A stretch of 6,151 nt of DNA from an uncultured Clostridium sp. (GTDB lineage: Bacteria; Bacillota; Clostridia; Lachnospirales; Lachnospiraceae). A program made the translations under genes and the position numbers. The stretch's first letter is position 1. The number at the start of each line of letters is the position of its first letter. Below, one piece after another: positions 1 through 5,497 of this stretch. The stretch covers positions 1 through 6,151 of the forward strand of contig CAUCIO010000136.1 of assembly GCA_958442925.1 (NCBI GenBank), in the 5' to 3' direction. Below the pieces are notes generated by a model, which worked only from the letters and a program-made list of their open reading frames with translations, was not told the DNA's origin and did no database searches.

Positions 1-23
1 GTGCCTGCATTTTCATTCGCTTC

Positions 24-488
24 TTACAGGTTCTTCGCCTTAAAGCTTCTCTCCATCTCCCGTTTCGCATCTTTCTTAGCGATATCGTCACGCTTGTCGT
101 AGAGCTTCTTACCTCGCGCCAGGCCAATCTCCACCTTCACAAGACTTCCCTTAAAATAAACCTGGAGGGGAACCAGGGTGAATCCCTTCTCCTTTATTTT
201 TGACAAAAGCTTATCAATCTCTCTGCGGTGCATCAGCAGCTTTCTCTGTCTCAGCGGATCCTTATTAAAGATATTCCCCTTTTCATAGGGGCTGATATGC
301 ATGCCATAGATATATACCTGCCCGTTTTCAATCCGCACAAAGGCTTCCTTGATGCTGCATTTTCCCATACGGATGGACTTTACCTCTGTCCCGTAAAGTT
401 CAATGCCCGTCTCATACTTATCATCAATAAAGTAATCGTGGTATGCCTTTTTATTATTGGCCACCAGCTTAAAGTTATTCGTTCCCAT
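24..488 (-). CDS. smpB: SsrA-binding protein SmpB
   Basis: SmpB is the protein partner of tmRNA. It binds the tRNA-like domain of tmRNA and places it in the empty A site of stalled ribosomes, so that the nascent peptide is tagged and the ribosome released. The 154-residue product has the usual family length. Visible family blocks are GIELYGTEVKSIR (residues 28-40), the segment around NKDPLRQRKLLMHRREI (75-91), and the basic C-terminal part starting at GLARGKKLYDKR (122-133), which continues into the Lys/Arg-rich tail known to enter the mRNA channel. The ATG start is supported by AGGAGGAG at 503-496, seven bases upstream. It begins 31 bases after the rnr stop with no terminator between, so the two are probably cotranscribed. 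Only 23 bases follow the stop, too few to show a terminator or a neighbouring ssrA gene. Identification rests on motifs recognised by eye and is very secure. Confidence 0.97.
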   Translation of the reverse strand: MGTNNFKLVANNKKAYHDYFIDDKYETGIELYGTEVKSIRMGKCSIKEAFVRIENGQVYIYGMHISPYEKGNIFNKDPLRQRKLLMHRREIDKLLSKIKEKGFTLVPLQVYFKGSLVKVEIGLARGKKLYDKRDDIAKKDAKREMERSFKAKNL

Positions 489-519
489 TCTGTTTCTCCT
501 CCTGTTTTACTCCCGAAGC

Positions 520-2700
520 CTAAAACTCTTTGGCCGGAATAAAGTCGATAGTCTTTGAAAAACGGTCACAGCCTGTCACCTGTACCCGGATTGTCTGACC
601 TAATTTATACGTTTTTCCTGTCATTTCCCCGCAAAGCTCGTACCGTTCCTCCAGAAATACATAGTAATCGTCCCTGAGCTCACTGATATGGACGAGTCCT
701 TCCACTGTATTTGGAAGCTCCACGTAGAAGCCCCAGCTGGTAACGCCGGAAATAACGCCTTCAAATTCCTGACCGATAAACTGTTCCATATACTGAACCT
801 TTTTCAGTTTATCCGTCTCCCGCTCTGCCTCATCGGCCCGCCTCTCCAGAGCCGAGGTCTGTACTGCCACCTTCGGCAGAATTTTTTCATAATGGGAAAT
901 CCTCTTTCCCGTCAGACCGCCGTGAAGAGCCTCTTTTATGATTCGATGAATCTGCAGATCCGGGTATCTCCTGATAGGAGATGTAAAATGTGTATAATAT
1001 CTGGCCGCCAGGCCAAAATGTCCTGTGTTTTCTATGGTGTATTTTGCCTGCTTCATAGACCGCAGTGTCAGGCGGCTGATCAGCAGTTCCTCAGGAGTGC
1101 CTTCCACTTTGTCAAGCAGCTTCTGGATCTCCTTGGGGTATACCTGCCCTCCGGGCATCCTTAACACATACCCGAAGTTATTGATAAAGGTTCCCAGGCG
1201 CTTCATCCGATCCTCATCCGGCTTATCATGAGTCCGGTAGAGGAAGGGCAGCTCCTGCCAGAAGTAGTCCTCCGCCACTGTCTCATTGGCCAGCAGCATG
1301 AAATCTTCGATAATTCTGGTGGCTGCGTTTCTCTCATAGGCCTTGATCTCTGTCGGCTTTCCTTTCTCATCCAGCAAAATCTTACTTTCCGGGAAATCAA
1401 AGTCAATGGATCCCCTTGCATGGCGTTTTTTCCGAAGAATATCTGCCAGCTCCTTCATCAAGAGAAACATCTCTGCAAACTCAGCATATTCCGCCGTTAC
1501 CTGTGGATCGTGATCCGTCACAATGGCATTCACCGCTGTATAGGTCATTCTCCGATCAGAGCGAATCACCGTCTCAGCGATTTCATGGCCTGTCACATTC
1601 CCCTGGCTGTCAATTTCCATCAGGCAGCTGAGAGCCAGCCTGTCCTCCCCCTCATTCAGAGAGCAGATACCATTGGAAAGCTTGTGGGGCAGCATAGGGA
1701 TCACGCGATCCACTAGATATACGCTGGTTCCCCTCTTTAAAGCTTCCTCATCGAGAGGTGTGTGTTCCTGCACATAATGGCTGACATCTGCGATATGGAC
1801 GCCGAGAAGATACCCTTCTCCGGCCCGCTCAATGCTGATGGCATCGTCCAGATCCTTGGCCTCCTCGCCGTCAATGGTAACGGTAGGCAGATCTCTGAGA
1901 TCCTTTCTGCCGGCCCAGCTGTCTTTCGTCACCTCATCAGGAATCTGCTTCAGCTGAGTCTTCACTGCTCCCGGAAACTCCTCCGGAAGATCATAGGCTC
2001 TGACGATGGACAGAATGTCCACTCCCGGGTCGTGGATGTGACCTAAAATTTCTGTGATAACACCCTCCGGCTTTTTCCCTTTCTTTTCCCCGAAGTCCTT
2101 GATTTTCACCATGACCTTGTGGCCGCTGACTGCACCCTGAGCACAGCCCTGGGGAATAAAAATATCCTTTGATATTTTCTGATTATCCGGGACGACGAAG
2201 CCATAGCCCTTTCCTTTTTGATAGGTTCCCACCAGCGTTTCATTGGCATGCTCCAGAATCCGCACAACCGTTCCCTCCGGACGGCCGCCTCTTCTCTCAC
2301 TGTCAATGACAATCTGTACCTTGTCTCCATGGAGCGCTCCTCCCGTTTTATCAGCCGGGATAAACACATCCTCTTCTCTTCCCTCAATGGCCACGAAGCC
2401 AAAGCCTCTGGAATGACCGGAAAATACACCTACCAGGGCGAAAGTCTCAGCCTTTCCAAATTTTCCTTTTTTAGAGACACTGATTTTTCCTTCGGCTAAG
2501 AGAAGATTCAGTACCTGCTTTAATTCCTCCCTCTGCTCCTTAGGAACATTCAGCAAAATAGCCAGCTCCTTCAGCTTCATGGGCACATAAGCCTCCTCAT
2601 TCATCAGGGAGACCAGCATGGCTTTGCGCTGTTCTAAAATCCCTGCTTCTGACGGGCTGCATTCTAATCCTTTTTTCTGATTTCTGTCTTCTTTTCCCAC
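520..2700 (-). CDS. rnr: Ribonuclease R (3'-5' exoribonuclease, RNB family)
   Basis: RNase R is a processive 3'-5' hydrolytic exoribonuclease that degrades structured RNA, takes part in rRNA and mRNA turnover, and clears non-stop mRNA during trans-translation. The 726-residue product shows the full order: a winged-helix-like N-terminus (about 28-85), two cold-shock/OB domains (about 90-150 with GFGFVAIEG at 99-107, and 155-220 with GYGFVV), the RNB catalytic domain (about 260-590) and an S1 domain (about 643-722). The metal-binding aspartates are D277, D283, D285 and D286 in TIDGEEAKDLDDAI, equivalent to E. coli D272/D278/D280/D281. The RNB signature HFTSPIRRYPDL is at 571-582. The protein stops right after the S1 domain and lacks the long Lys-rich tail of the E. 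coli enzyme. The start is GTG, chosen because GGAG (2711-2708) lies seven bases upstream, while M28 has no visible ribosome binding site. It is followed by smpB and preceded by secG and a structured leader. Confidence 0.97.
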   Translation of the reverse strand: MGKEDRNQKKGLECSPSEAGILEQRKAMLVSLMNEEAYVPMKLKELAILLNVPKEQREELKQVLNLLLAEGKISVSKKGKFGKAETFALVGVFSGHSRGFGFVAIEGREEDVFIPADKTGGALHGDKVQIVIDSERRGGRPEGTVVRILEHANETLVGTYQKGKGYGFVVPDNQKISKDIFIPQGCAQGAVSGHKVMVKIKDFGEKKGKKPEGVITEILGHIHDPGVDILSIVRAYDLPEEFPGAVKTQLKQIPDEVTKDSWAGRKDLRDLPTVTIDGEEAKDLDDAISIERAGEGYLLGVHIADVSHYVQEHTPLDEEALKRGTSVYLVDRVIPMLPHKLSNGICSLNEGEDRLALSCLMEIDSQGNVTGHEIAETVIRSDRRMTYTAVNAIVTDHDPQVTAEYAEFAEMFLLMKELADILRKKRHARGSIDFDFPESKILLDEKGKPTEIKAYERNAATRIIEDFMLLANETVAEDYFWQELPFLYRTHDKPDEDRMKRLGTFINNFGYVLRMPGGQVYPKEIQKLLDKVEGTPEELLISRLTLRSMKQAKYTIENTGHFGLAARYYTHFTSPIRRYPDLQIHRIIKEALHGGLTGKRISHYEKILPKVAVQTSALERRADEAERETDKLKKVQYMEQFIGQEFEGVISGVTSWGFYVELPNTVEGLVHISELRDDYYVFLEERYELCGEMTGKTYKLGQTIRVQVTGCDRFSKTIDFIPAKEF

Positions 2701-2730
2701 TGTTTTTCTCCAGATATTCCTGTTTGACCT

Positions 2731-2748
2731 GCAGGGTATATTCCCCGC
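2731..2748 (-). other. Small hairpin about 30 bases upstream of the rnr start
   Basis: GCAGGG (2731-2736) and CCCCGC (2743-2748) can form a six-pair stem, one pair being G-U, closed by a six-base loop. In the rnr transcript it would lie about 20 bases upstream of the Shine-Dalgarno sequence at 2711-2708, so it does not itself hide the ribosome binding site. The stem is short and may be fortuitous. Confidence 0.35.
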
Positions 2749-2767
2749 TGTCCGTGTTGACTCATTC

Positions 2768-2810
2768 TATCAGGATTCCGCATTTTACCGGTTTCATGCG
2801 TTTCCTGATA
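2768..2810 (-). repeat. Long interrupted inverted repeat in the rnr leader
   Basis: TATCAGGA (2768-2775) is the exact reverse complement of TCCTGATA (2803-2810), and inside it CGCAT (2779-2783) is the exact reverse complement of ATGCG (2796-2800). The two stems are separated only by a small internal loop (three bases on one side, two on the other). The 12-base terminal loop carries the palindrome ACCGGT. The result is a 13-pair hairpin in RNA, or a two-half-site element in DNA. On the minus strand it is followed by GAATGAG, not a U-run, so it is not an intrinsic terminator. It lies about 70-110 bases upstream of the rnr start and could be a processing site, an operator or a structural leader element; the function is unknown. 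Confidence 0.65.
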
Positions 2811-2836
2811 CTGTAAAATTCTTCTCTCCCCGCAAA

Positions 2837-2858
2837 GCAGAATTCTCTGCCCGCAGAG
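2837..2858 (-). other. Competing short hairpins in the rnr leader
   Basis: The segment TCTGC (2846-2850) can pair with GCAGA on either side: at 2837-2841 (loop ATTC) or at 2853-2857 (extended to CTCTG/CAGAG with a four-base loop). The two stems share one arm and cannot form together. Each is only five pairs long, so the alternatives may not be meaningful. Confidence 0.3.
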
Positions 2859-2860
2859 CG

Positions 2861-2899
2861 CTTTTTAGTTCTCAGGCCCAGTCCTGTGAACTAAAAAAG
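2861..2899 (-). repeat. Inverted repeat overlapping the secG terminator U-tract
   Basis: CTTTTTAGTTC (2861-2871) mirrors GAACTAAAAAAG (2888-2899) with one extra A. The stem continues past one T-T mismatch with CAGG (2873-2876) and CCTG (2883-2886), leaving a six-base loop. In the secG-to-rnr transcript the 5' arm is the run of U that ends the secG terminator plus its last three stem bases, so this hairpin and the complete terminator stem exclude each other at their shared edge. The polarity, U-run first and A-run last, is the reverse of an intrinsic terminator. It could form only in RNA that has read through. Confidence 0.6.
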
Positions 2900-2924
2900 A
2901 CACTCCTGCTGCCAAGAGTGTCTT
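2893..2924 (-). terminator. Rho-independent terminator of secG
   Basis: On the minus strand AAGACACTC (2924-2916) and GAGTGTCTT (2905-2897) form a perfect nine-pair stem with a ten-base loop, followed directly by a run of T (2898-2893, the first two also belonging to the stem). It begins ten bases after the secG stop. This is a standard intrinsic terminator layout and should end most transcripts coming from secG and from any upstream read-through. Confidence 0.88.
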
Positions 2925-2934
2925 CTGAATCAGT

Positions 2935-3171
2935 TTAAAATACCTTTAAGTTAAGCACAAGGGCCAGAATCAGCCAGAGAATCGCTCCGTACTTCGTAAG
3001 CTTCTCCAGTTTTCCCTCCATGGAACGGCTCTTGTTTCTTCCCCAGTAGCTGTCAGCCATACCATTAATAGTACCGGATAAACCTGCTGACTTGCCTTCC
3101 TGAAGCAATACTACAACTGTCAAAAATACACATATAGCAACAAATACAAAGGTAAGAATCCCTCGTAACAT
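2935..3171 (-). CDS. secG: Preprotein translocase subunit SecG
   Basis: SecG is the small accessory subunit of the SecYEG channel in the cytoplasmic membrane and stimulates SecA-driven protein export. The 78-residue product has the family layout: a first membrane segment at about 4-23, the conserved loop beginning LLQEGKSAGLSG (22-33), a polar cytoplasmic linker, and a second membrane segment at about 60-77. I place the start at the ATG at 3171, not at the GTG at 3180 nine bases earlier. The strong AGGAGGTG Shine-Dalgarno (3185-3178) lies six bases before this ATG and actually contains the GTG, so the GTG cannot be used from the same site. The gene starts 28 bases after the MATE stop, has its own likely promoter there, and ends ten bases before an intrinsic terminator, so it is probably mainly a single-gene unit. 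The order secG - rnr - smpB is common in Firmicutes and supports the call. Confidence 0.94.
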   Translation of the reverse strand: MLRGILTFVFVAICVFLTVVVLLQEGKSAGLSGTINGMADSYWGRNKSRSMEGKLEKLTKYGAILWLILALVLNLKVF

Positions 3172-3177
3172 CTTTTG

Positions 3178-3185
3178 CACCTCCT
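3178..3185 (-). promoter_or_regulatory. Strong ribosome binding site that fixes the secG start
   Basis: AGGAGGTG, an eight-base match to the anti-Shine-Dalgarno end of 16S rRNA, lies six bases upstream of the ATG at 3171. The in-frame GTG at 3180-3178 is part of this site, which argues against it as the initiation codon. Confidence 0.85.
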
Positions 3186-3199
3186 ATAGTCAAACAAGA

Positions 3200-4567
3200 T
3201 TATCCTATCACACTTTTTCCAGAAATACAAGCATTTTTCTTTCCAGCTGCCCTTTTCAGGCAAAAAATTGAAACAGCCATGGCCGCCAGTTCTGCCGCCG
3301 GAACAGACAGCCACACACCCAGGACTCCCAGCCTGTCCGGCAGAATCATCAAAAACAGTGTAATCAGCCCAAAGGTCCGAAGAAAAGAAATAAACGCCGA
3401 GGTTTTTCCATCTGAGAGGGCGGTAAAGGCCGCAGAGGCGAAAATACCTACTCCGCAGAACAGAAAACTGAAAGAAAAGACAGGAAAGCCTTTTGCTGCG
3501 ATTTCATAGACCGGCGTTCCGACAGGTGAAAAAACCGTCACCAGAGCCGATCCAAACGTCATAGACAGCGCAAATATGAATACAGATACCGACACAATAA
3601 AAGCCAGGCAGATACCCATTATCCGGCTCAGATTCCGGTGATTCTGCGCCCCTAGCTGGTAGCTAATCACAGGAGATACGCCCATGGAAAATCCAATGTA
3701 CAGAGTTGTCAGAAGGAACTGAGAATAAATCATAATCGTAACGGCTGCCACTCCGTCCTCGCCCAAAAGCTCCATCATAATCCGGTTAAACAAAAAGGTG
3801 GTGACAGCTGCAGCCGCCTGACTGATCAGCTCCGAACATCCATTGACACAGCTTTCAATCAATACCTGAAAATGGAGAGCAGGTTTTCGAAAGCTGATGC
3901 CTCCTCTTTCTCTCATAAAAAAGGCAGTTCCAACTGCCGTGGGAATGAGGTAGCCGAGCCCTGTCCCCAGAGCAGATCCGGCAATCCCCATGTGAAACAT
4001 TCCCATAAAAATAAGATCCAGCAGCACATTGGCCAATCCGGCTCCCACTGAGAGCGCCATACCAAGTCCAGGCCGTCCAGCCGCAATGATCAGATTTTGA
4101 AACAGTACCTGCAGAATGCTTGCAGGGGTAAACAGGAAAAGCACAGACAGATACGCCTGGCAGTAGGGAAACAGCCTGGGGCCTGAACCTAAGCTGTGTG
4201 TGATTTCGCCGCAAAGCAAGGCTCCAACACCTGCTATCAGACCTCCCAGAACTGCTCCAAAGCATAAAAGAAGGGTAAACTCCTGCGAAGCCTCTTCTTT
4301 TTTCCCTTCGCCCAGTTTTCTGGCAATCACAGCGCTTCCTCCCATGGCAAGCATAGAGCCAAGACCCACAATCAGATTGATCACAGGCGTTGCTATATTA
4401 ACAGCAGACAGAGCGTCCGTACTGACAAAACGGGAAACCAGTATGGTGTCCCCTATGGTATACAGCCCCATGAAAACCATAGTCACCATGGTGGGAAAAG
4501 CAAATTTCAGCAGGGAGGGCGCTGTAAAATCCTGTCCCAAAGGGTGAACCTTATCACGACTCATCAT
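3200..4567 (-). CDS. MATE family efflux transporter
   Basis: This is an integral membrane antiporter of the multidrug and toxic compound extrusion family, using a sodium or proton gradient to export organic cations or drugs; the substrate cannot be read from the sequence. The 455 residues match the usual length and give about twelve hydrophobic segments in two MatE repeats (about 20-180 and 245-405). Recognisable family elements are GDTILVSRF (39-47), the segment around GLGSMLAMGGSAVIARKLG (68-86), the N180/D184 region followed by GIAGSALGTGLG (194-205), and GFSMGVSPVISYQLGAQN (292-309). It resembles the MepA-like branch of Clostridia. The start overlaps the end of the AraC-GNAT gene by 14 bases and uses a GGAGGG lying inside that gene, so the two are cotranscribed and probably translationally coupled; a second ATG follows at once. 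The secG promoter is inside its 3' end. No truncation or frameshift is seen. Confidence 0.93.
   Translation of the reverse strand: MMSRDKVHPLGQDFTAPSLLKFAFPTMVTMVFMGLYTIGDTILVSRFVSTDALSAVNIATPVINLIVGLGSMLAMGGSAVIARKLGEGKKEEASQEFTLLLCFGAVLGGLIAGVGALLCGEITHSLGSGPRLFPYCQAYLSVLFLFTPASILQVLFQNLIIAAGRPGLGMALSVGAGLANVLLDLIFMGMFHMGIAGSALGTGLGYLIPTAVGTAFFMRERGGISFRKPALHFQVLIESCVNGCSELISQAAAAVTTFLFNRIMMELLGEDGVAAVTIMIYSQFLLTTLYIGFSMGVSPVISYQLGAQNHRNLSRIMGICLAFIVSVSVFIFALSMTFGSALVTVFSPVGTPVYEIAAKGFPVFSFSFLFCGVGIFASAAFTALSDGKTSAFISFLRTFGLITLFLMILPDRLGVLGVWLSVPAAELAAMAVSIFCLKRAAGKKNACISGKSVIG
3202..3230 (-). promoter_or_regulatory. Likely sigma-A promoter of secG
   Basis: TTGTAT (3230-3225) and TAGGAT (3207-3202) are separated by exactly 17 bases, and TGA directly before the second box makes an extended -10 (TGN). 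Transcription would start near 3195, giving a leader of about 24 bases ending in the strong secG ribosome binding site. The hexamers match consensus only partly (3 of 6 and 4 of 6), so the call leans on spacing, the TG element and position. The promoter lies inside the last ten codons and stop codon of the upstream MATE gene. Confidence 0.6.
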
Positions 4568-5417
4568 TCATGCCCTCCAGCTTTTCTTTCTGGAGCACAA
4601 ACCGCTGAGTCGGATAGCCGAACTCTACTAAAAGCTCCGCTTCCGCAAATCCCAGGCGTTTTAAATCTGCTCTGTGCCCAGTATCGGCCCTGTCCCCCTC
4701 CCGAAAGGTGGTCACTATAAGCTCATGGCCCTCTTCCAGCAGAGAAAATGCCTTCCGCAGAAAGGCCTGTGCAATCCCCTTCTTCCTATACTGGGGATGC
4801 ACTCCCAGAAAGTCAATGCTGCCGGTATTCTTTGTTATTCCCATCACTCCGGCCGTTGTCTCCCTGTCCTTTAAAATGAAGGCCTGCCCCTGTCTGATAC
4901 ACTCTCTCAGCCACTGCAGGTGCTGTGCTTCGTCCAGACAGGGAAAGCCGTCCACCGCCAGTCTGGCCAGCTCGATCCAGGCGGGGATATCCTCCTCAGA
5001 GGCAGGCCGGATTCTCTGCTCCATCTCCTCTATCCCGCCAAATTCCACAGGTTCACTATTTAAACAGTACCGAAGCTGCAGCGGATAGAATTCCTCCTCT
5101 TCCCGGTACTGTCCCGGCGCCTTTTTATACATCGCCCGAAAACTGTCTGTAAAGGCCTGCTGGCTTTCATAGCCCGCCAGAAGGGCAATCTCTAAAATGG
5201 ATTTTTCAGAAAAAACTAACAGCTTGGCAGCCTCTGTCAGCTGTCTGCGCTTCACATAATCGTGTACCGTCAGCCCCACTGTCTGCGTAAAAATCCGGTG
5301 CAGGTAATACTTTGAATAATGAACTGCCTCTGCCACCAGCTCTAAATCCAGTTTTTCAGACAAATGATCTTCTATATAATCAATCACTGCAGCCGTCTTT
5401 TCAATGTTGTTCTTCAT
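4554..5417 (-). CDS. AraC-type regulator fused to a GNAT acetyltransferase domain
   Basis: The 287-residue protein joins two families. Residues 1-105 are an AraC/MarA-type DNA-binding domain with two helix-turn-helix units, one at about 24-46 and one at about 73-95, the second ending in the typical FRAMYKKAPGQYR. Residues about 134-275 are a GNAT fold with motif A at 202-219, where VHPQYRKKGIA (206-216) is the acetyl-CoA pyrophosphate-binding loop, and a C-terminal LGF (255-257). In MarA/Rob-type proteins a C-terminal domain can sense the ligand, so the GNAT part may be an effector sensor, or an enzyme that acetylates a drug or other small molecule; sequence alone does not decide. The ATG at 5417 has AAGGAG nine bases upstream (5432-5427). 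The overlap with the MATE gene makes that transporter the obvious target. It is cytoplasmic, with no membrane segment. Fusions of this type are known in Firmicutes, but I recognise no characterised name. Confidence 0.88.
   Translation of the reverse strand: MKNNIEKTAAVIDYIEDHLSEKLDLELVAEAVHYSKYYLHRIFTQTVGLTVHDYVKRRQLTEAAKLLVFSEKSILEIALLAGYESQQAFTDSFRAMYKKAPGQYREEEEFYPLQLRYCLNSEPVEFGGIEEMEQRIRPASEEDIPAWIELARLAVDGFPCLDEAQHLQWLRECIRQGQAFILKDRETTAGVMGITKNTGSIDFLGVHPQYRKKGIAQAFLRKAFSLLEEGHELIVTTFREGDRADTGHRADLKRLGFAEAELLVEFGYPTQRFVLQKEKLEGMNDES
4573..4578 (-). promoter_or_regulatory. Coupled ribosome binding site of the MATE gene
   Basis: GGAGGG on the minus strand lies five bases before the ATG at 4567 and within the codons for Glu-Gly near the end of the AraC-GNAT protein. 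The reading frames then overlap for 14 bases, so ribosomes finishing the first protein pass over the start of the second. This layout is typical of translational coupling. Confidence 0.75.
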
Positions 5418-5424
5418 TGCATCA

Positions 5425-5455
5425 TTCTCCTTTCCTGCCCAGTATAGCAGGAGAA
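5425..5455. promoter_or_regulatory. Nested inverted repeats around the AraC-GNAT promoter, possible operator
   Basis: TTCTCCT (5425-5431) is the exact reverse complement of AGGAGAA (5449-5455), and inside it CCTGC (5434-5438) mirrors GCAGG (5447-5451). The -10 box at 5446-5441 is in the eight-base centre. The arms also include the ribosome binding site of the gene on one side. A protein bound here would cover the promoter, so it could serve autoregulation. AraC/MarA proteins often bind asymmetric sites, which weakens the idea; part of the symmetry comes from the purine-rich ribosome binding site. Confidence 0.35.
5441..5449 (-). promoter_or_regulatory. Extended -10 promoter of the AraC-GNAT/MATE unit
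   Basis: TGCTATACT on the minus strand is a good extended -10 element (TGN plus TATACT, 5 of 6 matches to TATAAT). No TTGACA-like -35 is present at 16-18 bases, as expected for extended -10 or activator-dependent promoters. The start of transcription would be near 5434, about 17 bases before the ATG, with the ribosome binding site just inside the transcript. Confidence 0.5.
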
Positions 5456-5497
5456 AGAAGTTTCGTTTTCATGATTCTTGCGGAGCATTCCTGTTTC

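Larger units (their letters stand above)
2701..2896 (-). other. Structured leader / intergenic region between secG and rnr
   Basis: About 200 non-coding bases separate the secG terminator from the rnr GTG. In the rnr direction they hold at least four inverted repeats, listed separately. The rnr frame is closed here by several stops around 2752-2790 with no upstream ATG, so this is not an N-terminal extension. I find no convincing sigma-A promoter. A TAGAAT hexamer (2771-2766) and a TAAAAT (2787-2782) occur, but neither has a TTGACA-like element at 16-18 bases. rnr may therefore depend on a weak promoter, on another sigma factor, or on read-through of the secG terminator. Whether this is a regulated 5' UTR, an RNA processing region or a small RNA cannot be told from sequence. 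Confidence 0.5.

Noticed and set aside
1..23. Possible start of tmRNA (ssrA) or of a terminator after smpB
   Set aside because: Only 23 bases remain, with no recognisable tmRNA end or hairpin.
688..1716. Two plus-strand open frames of about 160 codons (688-1164 and 1228-1716)
   Set aside because: They lie wholly within the conserved RNase R coding sequence on the opposite strand, resemble no family I know and lack sensible ribosome binding sites.
2766..2793. Sigma-A promoter for rnr with -10 TAGAAT
   Set aside because: The hexamer 17 bases upstream is ACCGGT, unlike TTGACA, there is no TG extension, and the -10 overlaps the arm of the inverted repeat.
2861..2899. A second or bidirectional intrinsic terminator between secG and rnr
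   Set aside because: The U-run precedes the stem and an A-run ends it in both reading directions, so neither strand has a stem followed by a free U-run.
3855..4265. A 136-codon minus-strand frame inside the MATE gene, and plus-strand frames at 3279-3509 and 4200-4547
   Set aside because: All are out-of-frame shadows of the MATE gene with implausible composition.
5418..5497. Terminator between hsdR and the AraC-GNAT gene
   Set aside because: No stem followed by a T-run on the minus strand; the only inverted repeats surround the promoter and lack a U-tract.
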